A DNA stretch of 64,000 nt. It comes from Chitinophaga caeni. GTDB taxonomy: Bacteria > Bacteroidota > Bacteroidia > Chitinophagales > Chitinophagaceae. Position 1 is the first letter of the stretch. Each line of letters starts with the position of its first letter. The stretch lies in assembly GCF_002557795.1 (NCBI RefSeq), contig NZ_CP023777.1:682001-746000 (forward strand), given 5' to 3'. Made by a program: the position numbers and the translations under genes. The notes under the pieces are model-generated. The model was given only the letters and a program-made list of their open reading frames with translations. It was not told the origin of the DNA and searched no databases. This document shows positions 8,274-16,719 of the stretch, piece by piece.

Positions 8274-9716
8274 ATGAAAAAAGGATTTATTTACAAAAGA
8301 ATAGCCGAAATTCTTGAGCACCAGATTTTGGGTAATACTTTACAAGCCGGCGACAAGCTACCATCATTACGAACCATTTGCAGGGAATATGGCGTGAGTC
8401 AAAATACTGCCCTGAAAGCATATTACCTGCTCGAAAGTAAAATGTTGATTGAGACGAGACCCCAATCGGGTTATTACGTGAGGTATTCTAATAAGCATTT
8501 ACCGGGAAAGCCGAGTGTTAGTCAACCATTGGATGTAGCTAGTTTCACCGGGCAGGAAGAAATCGTTGCAACGGTATATGAACACCTGGGAGAAGAATCG
8601 AAGCATCCTTTTGCATTAGCGGAGCCTAGCTTAGCATTATTGCCGGTGGCAAAACTGAACAAAGCCTTAGTATTAGCTACGCGGAGTTTGCACGGAAGCG
8701 GTGTAGCATATGATAAAATGGAAGGAAACGAGCGGCTGCGCAGGCAGATCGCACGCTGGTCGTACGCGATGGAATGCAGTTTAAGTCATGAAGATATTAT
8801 TACCACTTCCGGTTGCTTAAACGCCGTTTCCTACTGCTTGATGTCGGTAACGAAAAAGGGAGATACCGTGGCGATGGAAAGCCCCGTCTCATTCGGGATG
8901 TTGCAAATAGCCAGTGCCCTAGGATTAAAGATTTTAGAATTACCAACCGATCCGGACTTTGGCGTAGACATAAACGCCCTTGAAAAAGCATTGAAGAAAG
9001 GCGCGGTAAATGCATGTTTATTGATCTCCAACTTTAGTAATCCCCTGGGAAGCTACATGCCGGATGAACATAAAAAGGATATTGTAAAGTTGATACAACG
9101 CTACAACATTCCATTGATAGAAAATGACATCAATGGCGATGTATATTTTGGAACGTCAAGACCCAAATCTTGCAAAACCTTTGATGACAGTGGTTTAGTT
9201 CTATGGTGTGGCTCCGTTTCAAAAACATTGGCTCCGGGATACCGCGTGGGATGGGTTGCGGCAGGAAGATTTAAAGAAGCCGTACAACGCAACAAGTTGT
9301 ATCATACTATTTCCACTACTTCGATCACGCAAGAAGTGATAGCACATTTTCTAGAAACGGGCAGATACGAAAATCATCTTAAGAAATTAAGGCAAACGCT
9401 TCATACCAACTTGTTAAAATATACAGCTGCCATTATGGAGTACTTCCCAACTGGCACCCGTATTAGCAACCCGAAAGGGGGATTCGTGATTTGGCTGGAA
9501 CTCCCCCCTAACATAGATACGCGCATCATCTTAAAAAGGTCTTTGCCGCTGGGTATCAACTTTGCTCCCGGTAACATATTCACACTCCAATCCCAATTTC
9601 ATAATTGTTTAAGACTGAACCTGGCCTTGCCTTGGAACGAATCTATAGAAGGAAATTTGAGATTGCTGGGTAGCTTATTCAATGACTATATTAAAAAGGT
9701 TGCGCCGAGTCCATGA
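8274..9716 (+). CDS. MocR-family regulator (GntR helix-turn-helix fused to aminotransferase-like domain), copy 1
   Basis: A 480-residue protein. The GntR winged helix is at 1-70 (LQAGDKLPSLRTICREYGVS). A fold-type I PLP domain occupies about 110-475, with the PLP lysine in SVSKTLAPGYRVGW (Lys317) and Asp285. At the position two residues after that Asp, where PLP-binding proteins of this family normally have Tyr (as in the paralogue at 15263), it has Asn287. It is closely related to that paralogue (I estimate about half of residues identical). MocR proteins sense amines or vitamin B6 compounds through PLP and control neighbouring genes, here probably the divergent PanE-SDR operon and perhaps the downstream genes. 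Confidence 0.93.
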   Translation: MKKGFIYKRIAEILEHQILGNTLQAGDKLPSLRTICREYGVSQNTALKAYYLLESKMLIETRPQSGYYVRYSNKHLPGKPSVSQPLDVASFTGQEEIVATVYEHLGEESKHPFALAEPSLALLPVAKLNKALVLATRSLHGSGVAYDKMEGNERLRRQIARWSYAMECSLSHEDIITTSGCLNAVSYCLMSVTKKGDTVAMESPVSFGMLQIASALGLKILELPTDPDFGVDINALEKALKKGAVNACLLISNFSNPLGSYMPDEHKKDIVKLIQRYNIPLIENDINGDVYFGTSRPKSCKTFDDSGLVLWCGSVSKTLAPGYRVGWVAAGRFKEAVQRNKLYHTISTTSITQEVIAHFLETGRYENHLKKLRQTLHTNLLKYTAAIMEYFPTGTRISNPKGGFVIWLELPPNIDTRIILKRSLPLGINFAPGNIFTLQSQFHNCLRLNLALPWNESIEGNLRLLGSLFNDYIKKVAPSP

Positions 9717-9803
9717 TTAATCATTTATATTTGACACCTGATTAACCTGATAATTTCTTCACCCGTACTTTACTTGCACCGCTAGTATAAAAATATTGAT
9801 ACA

Positions 9804-10493
9804 ATGGATTTATATGGAAAACAGGATCGTAGCATCGCGCAAAAAATCATTATACACGTTTTAGAAATACTTCTATTGTTACTTTCCTACTGGATTTTGT
9901 TCCTCAAGGGAGGTGACTGGATATCCGGGCTGTTATCGATTTCTAATGCAATGGAGGGACTCGATAGGAGAATCATCCTATTCACATTTAACATTGTCAT
10001 ATTCCTGCGCTTAGGCTACATGATGCTCTTTTTATTGAAAAGAAAAATACCTTGGGAAGAAAGCTTCAGCGTCCCATTTGCATTTGCCTTGTATTACATC
10101 GGTTTTTCATTATTCGTTTTGCCAACGGCGAAGCCCATCGATTGGATTGATGGCATTGGCATACTCATTTTTAGCATAGGCTGCGTCTTAAATACAGGCG
10201 GGGAGGTATTGAGAAATAGGTGGAAGAAAAACCCGGATCACAAAGGAAAAATTTACACTGGAGGCTTCTTTAAATATTCAAGGCACATCAACTATTTTGG
10301 TGACATATTGTGGGTTTGTGGCTATGCAGTGTTAACTAGAAATATTTATGCAGTGATAATCCCGATATTCCTATTCTGTTTTTTTGCATTTTACAATGCC
10401 CCGAAACTGGATGCTTACTTGGCATCTAAATACGGGAAAGCTTATGATGATTATGCTAAAAAGACAAAGATGTTGATACCGTTTATTTATTAA
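9804..10493 (+). CDS. Isoprenylcysteine methyltransferase-like / DUF1295-type membrane protein
   Basis: A 229-residue polytopic membrane protein with about five hydrophobic helices (roughly 16-34, 58-80, 90-108, 116-133, 170-200). The C-terminal half carries GGFFKYSRHINYFGD and the closing signature LDAYLASKYGKAYDDYAKKT, which is typical of the ICMT/steroid-reductase-like superfamily. Members are methyltransferases or NADPH reductases of hydrophobic substrates; which one applies here is unclear. It lies between the first MocR gene and a nitronate monooxygenase gene (12-bp gap), probably one operon. Confidence 0.75.
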   Translation: MDLYGKQDRSIAQKIIIHVLEILLLLLSYWILFLKGGDWISGLLSISNAMEGLDRRIILFTFNIVIFLRLGYMMLFLLKRKIPWEESFSVPFAFALYYIGFSLFVLPTAKPIDWIDGIGILIFSIGCVLNTGGEVLRNRWKKNPDHKGKIYTGGFFKYSRHINYFGDILWVCGYAVLTRNIYAVIIPIFLFCFFAFYNAPKLDAYLASKYGKAYDDYAKKTKMLIPFIY

Positions 10494-10504
10494 GCCGTTT
10501 AGTT

Positions 10505-11539
10505 ATGAAACAAGATCTAACGAAGCTATTACCTATACAATTCCCCATTATCCAGGCGCCCATGTTGGGCGTAACAAGCCCGGGGATGGTGGCTGCCGTT
10601 TCCAACGAAGGCGGGCTGGGCTCGCTTCCTATTGGCGGACTATCTCCCGACGCAGCAAGAACATTGATTAAGGCAACGAAGCAATTGACGCGAAAGCCTT
10701 TTGCAGTAAACCTATTCGCCCACGAGATTTCCAGCGTACCGCGGGATATATTGCAAAAAATGTGGTCATTCTTAGTAGAATTTGCTAAATCCAAAGGTTA
10801 TCAACTCGATTCGCCAAGTTTACCGGAATTTAAATTTTACAATCACCGTCACCAGGTAGATATGTTGCTTGAAGAAGATATAAAGCATGTAAGCTTTACT
10901 TTTGGCAATTTGGATAACGAAAGTATCAAAAAATTACATGCCGCAGGAGTGAGCTTAATGGGTACCGCGACATGCCTGCAAGAAGCACAAATACTGGAAT
11001 CTTCAGGTATAGACTTCATAATAGCGCAAGGCATTGAAGCGGGAGGACACCGCGGTTCATTCCTGGATGGCGAATTACCGCGGATAGGATTATTTAGTTT
11101 ACTCTCCAATATCCTACAAAAATGTAAAATACCCGTTATTGCCGCCGGGGGGATACATCATTCTCAAAGTATCAGGGCTGCCATGGAACTTGGCGCCAGC
11201 GGTGTGCAGATCGGTACGCCATTTATCAATTCGGTGGAAAGCCAAGCCATTCCTTCCTATAAAAAACGTTTAGAGGAAGCTACCGGAACCGATACAAAAT
11301 TGACATGTGCATTTTCAGGCAGGTGGGCAAGGGGTATAATAAATGAATTTATGCAGGAAGTAGAGCTGTCGGGCTTAGACATCCCGCCATACCCGTACCA
11401 AAACACGTTAACGGCAAGTTTGAGAAAAATGGCGCAAGCCAAGGATGATCATACTATGACCAATTTATGGTCGGGCCAATCATTGCCTTTGCAAGAAACG
11501 AGATCCTGTAAAGATATTTTCTTACGCTTGCTGTATTGA
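10505..11539 (+). CDS. Nitronate monooxygenase (2-nitropropane dioxygenase family)
   Basis: A 344-residue FMN-dependent TIM-barrel enzyme. Motifs in order are FPIIQAPMLGVTSPGMVAAV near the N-terminus, AQGIEAGGHRG with His182 (the catalytic histidine of class I NMOs), PVIAAGGIHH and GVQIGTPF for phosphate and flavin binding. The family oxidises alkyl nitronates such as propionate-3-nitronate, usually as detoxification. It starts 12 bp after the membrane protein gene, which suggests co-transcription. Confidence 0.9.
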   Translation: MKQDLTKLLPIQFPIIQAPMLGVTSPGMVAAVSNEGGLGSLPIGGLSPDAARTLIKATKQLTRKPFAVNLFAHEISSVPRDILQKMWSFLVEFAKSKGYQLDSPSLPEFKFYNHRHQVDMLLEEDIKHVSFTFGNLDNESIKKLHAAGVSLMGTATCLQEAQILESSGIDFIIAQGIEAGGHRGSFLDGELPRIGLFSLLSNILQKCKIPVIAAGGIHHSQSIRAAMELGASGVQIGTPFINSVESQAIPSYKKRLEEATGTDTKLTCAFSGRWARGIINEFMQEVELSGLDIPPYPYQNTLTASLRKMAQAKDDHTMTNLWSGQSLPLQETRSCKDIFLRLLY

Positions 11540-11558
11540 AATATGTTAATCTGAAATT

Positions 11559-12245
11559 TTAAGGTTTCACATTCCAGGCCTTACATTCCCAATTATGACC
11601 AAGCTCCTGTTCAAAAATGCAAAGAGCGCCGGTAGCAACTTTTATCGCATGTTCCTGTGCAAAGCCATGAAAATCACCTGTAATGTAAGGAGCAAAGCGG
11701 ATAATGCCATTACTCGAAACCACCAGTACTTTTTTACCGGCATAGTTCTTAAGGATCATTCCTGAGAAGTTTATCCAACTATTGATTATAGAACCGGTAT
11801 CGACCTTCCATCCCGGAGGCACCACGGCATCGCGATCCCATTGTTGCACGATCATTTTTCCTTGCTCTAAAATCTGATCACGGCTAAAGGCTCTTCCCCG
11901 GGAACCGGTTTCCTTGATGAAATAATTGCCCAAACGCTCGTACACTGCTTCTTCCGTTTGATTTTCATCCGGGCCGTAATCAACTTCGGTAAAATCATCA
12001 ACAGGGATCAGCGGAATGTTTCCCCCCATGGCAGCAATGGCTAGGCTAGCGGTTTCCATGGTGCGTTTCAAGGGCGCAGCAAATACGGCATCCGGTATCA
12101 TATCATGTTCTGAAAGATAGCTGCCGATCTTCGTGCCTTTTGCCGTTTCTACTAATGGCAAATCCGTATATTTTCCAACCCGGCGGGGTATTTCATCGCT
12201 CCGAAACGTGTTCCCGTGCCTGGCAATTATAATCATGGTGTTCAT
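11559..12245 (-). CDS. Histidine-phosphatase (phosphoglycerate mutase-like) superfamily protein
   Basis: A 228-residue protein with the nucleophile motif ARHGNTF (His10), Arg61 in APLKRTMETA, and the acidic EVDYG (Glu87). The second catalytic histidine, normally in a SHGG-type motif, is replaced: the strand reads VLVVSSNGIIRF (residues 173-184). The protein may therefore have reduced or altered phosphatase activity. Its start codon overlaps the stop of the kinase gene by 4 bp, making it the last gene of a three-gene translationally coupled operon. Confidence 0.82.
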   Translation of the reverse strand: MNTMIIIARHGNTFRSDEIPRRVGKYTDLPLVETAKGTKIGSYLSEHDMIPDAVFAAPLKRTMETASLAIAAMGGNIPLIPVDDFTEVDYGPDENQTEEAVYERLGNYFIKETGSRGRAFSRDQILEQGKMIVQQWDRDAVVPPGWKVDTGSIINSWINFSGMILKNYAGKKVLVVSSNGIIRFAPYITGDFHGFAQEHAIKVATGALCIFEQELGHNWECKAWNVKP

Positions 12246-12919
12246 GTATGAATCCTTTTAAAGCTGGTACAAATTTCCTGGAATTTGGGCAGGTACTCTT
12301 CCAATGTTTTCAAGCGCTGTTCCAGGTATATCGCGGGGATGATCCTAGTATAGCCGAGGTTCTCAATTTGAAATTGTTCGCGTTCCTTGATTCTTTTTTT
12401 AGCTATCCCGATACTGGTTTCCAGGTAATGCATATGTACCGCGTACCGATGATGCAGCATTAGGTCCTTGAATAATTCAACATGGTATGGCGTGGCGGAA
12501 CTATGCTCGAACAATATAGACTGGCGATTTAAAACCGCTCTCCGGATCAATTCATAGCCTGCAATCCTAGCCGGAATTTCCCAGCGTGCAAAGACCGTTT
12601 CATAAGCGATAACATAAGAATGCTCTCCATCCTGTATTTGTTTCACTTCTGATTGATAACCGGGATGCAACTCCATGATCTCGTCAAAAGAAACGTATAC
12701 CAGGTCATGCATTTCACCCGTTTGTAATAATTCTGCCGCGTAAGTCGACTTACCCGCGCCAGGTATACCCGATATATTTAATAAAAAAGGATTATCCTGC
12801 GCATTGATTCCCGATAATTTTTCCTTAATAATATTCTCAAATCCCGCGATCGTTACCGCCTTATTCAAGTCTCCGGGCAAACTGGCATCCAGGGCAATAT
12901 TGAATAAAACCCGGTTCAC
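12242..12919 (-). CDS. P-loop kinase, zeta-toxin-like
   Basis: A 225-residue NTPase with Walker A GIPGAGKST (51-59) and a downstream segment (HDLVYVSFDEIMELHPGY) resembling the substrate-binding acid of zeta-toxin/sugar-kinase-like proteins. No epsilon-type antitoxin is adjacent, so a toxin role is not supported. Its position between a CMP-sugar synthetase homologue and a phosphatase homologue, with start and stop overlapping both neighbours (1 bp and 4 bp), favours a metabolic kinase acting on a sugar or nucleotide sugar. The substrate is unknown. Confidence 0.75.
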   Translation of the reverse strand: MNRVLFNIALDASLPGDLNKAVTIAGFENIIKEKLSGINAQDNPFLLNISGIPGAGKSTYAAELLQTGEMHDLVYVSFDEIMELHPGYQSEVKQIQDGEHSYVIAYETVFARWEIPARIAGYELIRRAVLNRQSILFEHSSATPYHVELFKDLMLHHRYAVHMHYLETSIGIAKKRIKEREQFQIENLGYTRIIPAIYLEQRLKTLEEYLPKFQEICTSFKRIHT

Positions 12920-13758
12920 TAGCTATCAAATTTAAATTCTCCGAATTCCGCGATAATTGCTTCCGCCCTACCTACATCTTCTATGCTATCAACGCCGCTC
13001 ATTCCTTTCATGCCGCGGTAATCTACCTGTACCATTTTTACAGGTACGCGGTGTTCAATAAACCGCATCTGCTCCAAACCTTCAGGTTCTTCGTATTGCC
13101 CGGGACTCAGTTGGAAATAATTGGCTAATGCATCGAACGTATAAGCATACAAACCGATGTGCCTCCTTACCGGTGACAATGGCAATTGTTGCATCAACTT
13201 TTCTTTTTTACGGATGGCGGGTAGGGGAAGTTTTGAGAAGGTAACCGCGTAACCATTTTTATCTACTTGTACGGTAGTACCTGAAAAAGGCGTTATTTTT
13301 TTTGCTTCGTAGAACCTATCCAACTCTTCCCAGGTTAATTGCACAAAGGGAGTAAATACCTGTCCAGTTTTATCAACTTTCCATGCCTCGATGATACTTT
13401 CTAAAAACCAGGGCGGGCATAAGGGATTATCGCCCTGTAAGTTCAATACGAATGAAGGTTTATCCTCCACCTGTTGAGCAGCATCAAAACAACGTTCCGT
13501 TCCACTTTGGCAATCGGGTGAAGTCATCAAGGCCGGTATTTGTTGTTGTTGACAAAATTCCAATATCCTAGCGTCATCGGTTGCAACTACATATTTACAA
13601 TTATCGTACTTACCGGAGATAAAGGCGGCGATATTAGCGACCCTCTTAATCATCTCGGTTCCGGCAATCTTAATCAAGGGCTTACCTGGTAGCCTAGTAC
13701 TGGAATACCTTGCCGGTATAACAATCAATATTGATTCTTGCTTCATTCGTGCTGTCAT
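12919..13758 (-). CDS. KdsB-like 3-deoxy-manno-octulosonate cytidylyltransferase family protein
   Basis: A 279-residue nucleotidyltransferase, somewhat longer than typical KdsB (about 250). The N-terminal CTP-binding signature is IPARYSSTRLPGKPL, followed by SGTERC, LNLQGDNPL and, near the end, EEPEGLEQMRF and GVDSIEDV. Canonical KdsB has QGDEP where this has QGDNP, and the SR-x-x-IP segment is changed to SKLPLPAIR, so the activated sugar may not be Kdo. A second ATG four codons in (13746) would give a more family-like N-terminus. It heads the three-gene operon with the P-loop kinase and the phosphatase-like protein. Confidence 0.82.
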   Translation of the reverse strand: MTARMKQESILIVIPARYSSTRLPGKPLIKIAGTEMIKRVANIAAFISGKYDNCKYVVATDDARILEFCQQQQIPALMTSPDCQSGTERCFDAAQQVEDKPSFVLNLQGDNPLCPPWFLESIIEAWKVDKTGQVFTPFVQLTWEELDRFYEAKKITPFSGTTVQVDKNGYAVTFSKLPLPAIRKKEKLMQQLPLSPVRRHIGLYAYTFDALANYFQLSPGQYEEPEGLEQMRFIEHRVPVKMVQVDYRGMKGMSGVDSIEDVGRAEAIIAEFGEFKFDS

Positions 13759-13825
13759 ATTTAGCTACTTAGCTGCAATGTACAGATTATGAAGTTTTTT
13801 CGATGCATTTATTATGATTGCCATC

Positions 13826-14380
13826 TTATAAATCATCGGTAAAATGCCGTTTTTCCTTCTCCCGCGAGAACTTCAGGTCGTTATATTCAGAAGACCTGTT
13901 CTTGGGTATAGAAAGCGATTTCCAATCATCGTCTTTGAGCATCTTGGCAATAAATACCATTTGTCCTACATGGTAAGGATAATGTGCCAGTTGCCGGTTT
14001 AAGGCTTCCACGACCGTATGACCATCATTCCTAATATAAACGATACGCCCTAAGTCCTCTTCTTTTAAAAGTTCCAGGGTGCCGAGCAAACAATTCCAGC
14101 CTTCGTTCCAGCGCTGCAACAATGCTTCGCGGTTATCAAACAAGGGCATTTCAAATTCCGCGTCGCGGTTTCTCCAAGACTTTTCACCATCACTATCCAG
14201 GAAATTTGTAAAGCGCGATAGCATGTTTCCTGCTATATGATTGACGATGATCGCGATGCTGTTACTGTTTTGGTTATATTGCCAAAACAGGGCTTCATCG
14301 GGCACTTGCAACATGGCATCCTCACCCAATTTTTTATAGTAGAGAAATTGTTTCTTGATACTTTCTAAATAGCTTTCCAT
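13826..14380 (-). CDS. DUF1572 / DinB-superfamily protein
   Basis: A 184-residue helical protein matching the DUF1572 branch of the DinB fold. The likely metal triad is His in IVNHIAGNM and the two His of AHYPYHVGQM. DinB-like proteins include bacillithiol-type S-transferases, but the reaction of this branch is not established. It follows the NTF2-like gene with a 3-bp gap, so they form an operon divergent from the second MocR gene. Confidence 0.85.
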   Translation of the reverse strand: MESYLESIKKQFLYYKKLGEDAMLQVPDEALFWQYNQNSNSIAIIVNHIAGNMLSRFTNFLDSDGEKSWRNRDAEFEMPLFDNREALLQRWNEGWNCLLGTLELLKEEDLGRIVYIRNDGHTVVEALNRQLAHYPYHVGQMVFIAKMLKDDDWKSLSIPKNRSSEYNDLKFSREKEKRHFTDDL

Positions 14381-14383
14381 ATC

Positions 14384-15133
14384 TCATATTTTTTTCAAGG
14401 CTTTCAACCAAGTCGTTCTATCGAAATACACCTCGTTATACTTAATTTTCCCTTCTTCCATTTGCAATAAATCCATTCCTTCCAAGGACACTATTTCTTG
14501 CTGCACTGGAATTTTTGCCTGCCATCTTACAACACAACCGCCATCGATCGGGATCAATTCCCTTAGCGTCCATTTCCAACCTTTGTTTAGGGCCAGCAAT
14601 GAAGTTAAATAATTCTCCAATGCTACTTTACCCATGATAGTAGCAGGATTTCCCGGATCTTTATAACGGCAATCATCCCTGTAAAAATTTGCCACCCTTG
14701 CCGCTGCACCCGGCTTTTCCGTATCCGACCAAGCTTCCAGCCAAGAGGAAACAAAGGTATGCATATCCTGCAATGGTTTGTAATGTGCCCTTACTTTAGT
14801 CACTAAACCGGAAGCGTTGAATTCCATATATTCAGCCGAAAGCGTATTGTTGATACTTTTATAATATAGAACAGTTGATCCGGGCCCTCTTAACTCGTGG
14901 TAAAACTCGAACTTCAGATCCGGGTATTTAGCGAGGGCCTTTTCAAAATAAGCATTCAAGGCAGGTTTAGATCGTATGCGTCCTTCCGGATCAATGCCCA
15001 TTTGTTGTATTACCGGGGAAACAAAATCAATTTCTTCGGCATAATGACTCATAATTTCTTCCAGGTCATGCCCATTCCAGGCATGGATCCATTCATGTGC
15101 AAATTGGCTCATATCTGACATAACAAAATTCAT
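14384..15133 (-). CDS. Tandem SnoaL/NTF2-like domain protein
   Basis: A 249-residue protein that appears to hold two NTF2-like alpha+beta cones: about 5-115 (starting around EWIHAWNGHDLEEIMSHYAE) and about 125-249 (starting around WLEAWSDTEKPGAAARVANFY). The repeat of the W-x-x-AW opening in both halves supports an internal duplication. Members are often enzymes or ligand carriers, but no catalytic pair is obvious. Alternative starts exist at codons 5 and 8. First gene of the operon divergent from the second MocR. Confidence 0.75.
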   Translation of the reverse strand: MNFVMSDMSQFAHEWIHAWNGHDLEEIMSHYAEEIDFVSPVIQQMGIDPEGRIRSKPALNAYFEKALAKYPDLKFEFYHELRGPGSTVLYYKSINNTLSAEYMEFNASGLVTKVRAHYKPLQDMHTFVSSWLEAWSDTEKPGAAARVANFYRDDCRYKDPGNPATIMGKVALENYLTSLLALNKGWKWTLRELIPIDGGCVVRWQAKIPVQQEIVSLEGMDLLQMEEGKIKYNEVYFDRTTWLKALKKI

Positions 15134-15193
15134 TATTTTTATTGATATACATTATTGTTAAAAGGATCGATACCTGCTACCTCCCCTTCCCGT

Positions 15194-15260
15194 ATTCACA
15201 AAAATCTTATTAAATTCACAAAGAGTACAGATACAATTTTATAAAAATTGATGGGTACAG
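15194..15260. promoter_or_regulatory. Candidate operator region of the second MocR
   Basis: Two sets of direct repeats lie in the divergent region: ATTCACAAA at 15194-15202 and 15214-15222 (20 bp apart) and GTACAG at 15225-15230 and 15255-15260 (30 bp apart). The 30-bp spacing equals that of the repeats upstream of the first MocR. The downstream copy ends just before the ATG at 15263, consistent with autorepression. Confidence 0.4.
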
Positions 15261-15262
15261 TT

Positions 15263-16678
15263 ATGCATAAGATTTTCAAGTATTTAGAGATAGCGAATGC
15301 CATTTCGCAAAAAATAAAAGATGGGGTTTTCCTTCCCGGCGATAAGTTACCTTCTATCCGTACCGTAGTCAAGGAGTACGGGGTGAGTATGAATACGGCA
15401 ACCCAATCTTTCATGGAACTTGAACGACGTAACCTGGTTGAATCGCGCCCGCAATCGGGCTTTTATGTTAAAGTGCAGATTAGGCGGCAGTTCGATGAAC
15501 CAGGGATAAGCAATCCCTCGCTAAAACCCGGTTTCGCAGATGCAGCAGATTTAATCGATGAAGTATATGCCAGTTTAAACCAACCGGGTATCACGAGATT
15601 TTCATTAGGCGTGCCTGATCCGAGTTTTTTGCCGGTAGCCAAATTAAATAAATGTTTACTGGAAGCCAGCCGGAAAATGCCCGACAGTGGCACTTCTTAC
15701 GAGGACATTCAAGGAAATAAAAAGCTACGCAATAACATTGCGCGGTGGTCATTTACCTGGGGAAGCCAGTTGGTCGCTGATGACCTTGTCAGTACATCCG
15801 GAGCTATGAACGCGATTGCTTATTGCCTGCTGGCCACGATGGAAAAAGGCGATACTCTGGCCGTCGAAAGTCCTGTTTATTTCGGTATTCTACAATTGGC
15901 CCAAAGTCTCGGAATACGGGTGTTAGAATTACCCACGCACCCGGGAACAGGCATCGAGCTGGGGGCGCTTAAAAAGGTAATTGGGAAAATAAATGCCTGC
16001 TTACTAGTTAGCAATTTCAATAATCCCCTGGGTAGTTGTATGCCGGAAAGCCATAAGATGGCTGTTGTAAACATGCTGGGCGAGCAGGGCATCCCCTTGA
16101 TAGAGAATGATTTATACGGGGATATTTATTTTGGTAACGCCCGCCCCAAACCCTGCAAGGCGTTCGACCAAGGAGGAACCGTTTTATGGTGCGGTTCCGT
16201 GTCTAAAACACTTGCGCCGGGTTACCGCGTAGGTTGGGTGGCGCCAGGTAAATATTTAAGGAAAATCACCCGTTTGAAATTGCATCACACGGTGACCAAC
16301 ACCGGGATTATACATGAAGCAGTGGGGAATTTCATAGGGAGCGACAACTATGAAAAACATCTGCGCAATTTACGTAAAGAATTATATTACAACAATTTGC
16401 AAATCAGCAAGACCGTTTCAGCATCCTTCCCGCAAGGCAGTCAACTCGTTCCACCCCAAGGTGGTTACGCCATGTGGATAGCCTTGCCTGGCAAAATTAA
16501 TACGGCCGATTTATACCATGCCTGTATGCGGGAAAATATCAGCATTGCGCCGGGACGAATGTTTAGCCTGCAAGACCAGTTCAACAACTGCCTGAGACTA
16601 AACATCGGGATGAAATGGACACCGGAATTAGAGCAAAAGCTCATCCGGGTGGGGCATTTAGCCCAAACTTTGCTATAA
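15263..16678 (+). CDS. MocR-family regulator (GntR helix-turn-helix fused to aminotransferase-like domain), copy 2
   Basis: A 471-residue paralogue of the protein at 8274-9716. The start at 15263 gives MHKIFKYLEIANAI, matching the N-terminus of the paralogue; an upstream in-frame ATG at 15248 is less likely. The winged helix carries FLPGDKLPSIRTVVKEYGVS. The PLP lysine is in GSVSKTLAPGYRVGW, and ENDLYGDIYFG keeps both the Asp and the Tyr that contact PLP, unlike copy 1. It is divergent from the NTF2-DinB operon. The two-component system follows 41 bp downstream with its own operator-like repeats. Confidence 0.93.
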   Translation: MHKIFKYLEIANAISQKIKDGVFLPGDKLPSIRTVVKEYGVSMNTATQSFMELERRNLVESRPQSGFYVKVQIRRQFDEPGISNPSLKPGFADAADLIDEVYASLNQPGITRFSLGVPDPSFLPVAKLNKCLLEASRKMPDSGTSYEDIQGNKKLRNNIARWSFTWGSQLVADDLVSTSGAMNAIAYCLLATMEKGDTLAVESPVYFGILQLAQSLGIRVLELPTHPGTGIELGALKKVIGKINACLLVSNFNNPLGSCMPESHKMAVVNMLGEQGIPLIENDLYGDIYFGNARPKPCKAFDQGGTVLWCGSVSKTLAPGYRVGWVAPGKYLRKITRLKLHHTVTNTGIIHEAVGNFIGSDNYEKHLRNLRKELYYNNLQISKTVSASFPQGSQLVPPQGGYAMWIALPGKINTADLYHACMRENISIAPGRMFSLQDQFNNCLRLNIGMKWTPELEQKLIRVGHLAQTLL

Positions 16679-16679
16679 G

Positions 16680-16699
16680 TTCAAAATTGAATCAAAATT
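16680..16699. promoter_or_regulatory. Candidate response-regulator box upstream of its own gene
   Basis: Direct repeats TTCAAAATT (16680-16688) and ATCAAAATT (16691-16699) are 11 bp apart, the one-turn spacing that OmpR/PhoB-type dimers use. The same arrangement occurs upstream of the efflux operon at 18815-18834. It lies 21-40 bp before the start codon. Confidence 0.5.
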
Positions 16700-16719
16700 C
16701 TACTGTAGTTTCGTGCGTC

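Noticed and set aside
12242..12919. Toxin-antitoxin reading of the zeta-like P-loop protein
   Set aside because: No antitoxin gene is adjacent. The gene overlaps metabolic partners on both sides, so an enzyme role is better supported.
16615..16719. N-terminal extension of the response regulator
   Set aside because: It overlaps the MocR gene and precedes the receiver domain with unrelated sequence. The ATG at 16720 starts exactly at the conserved domain.
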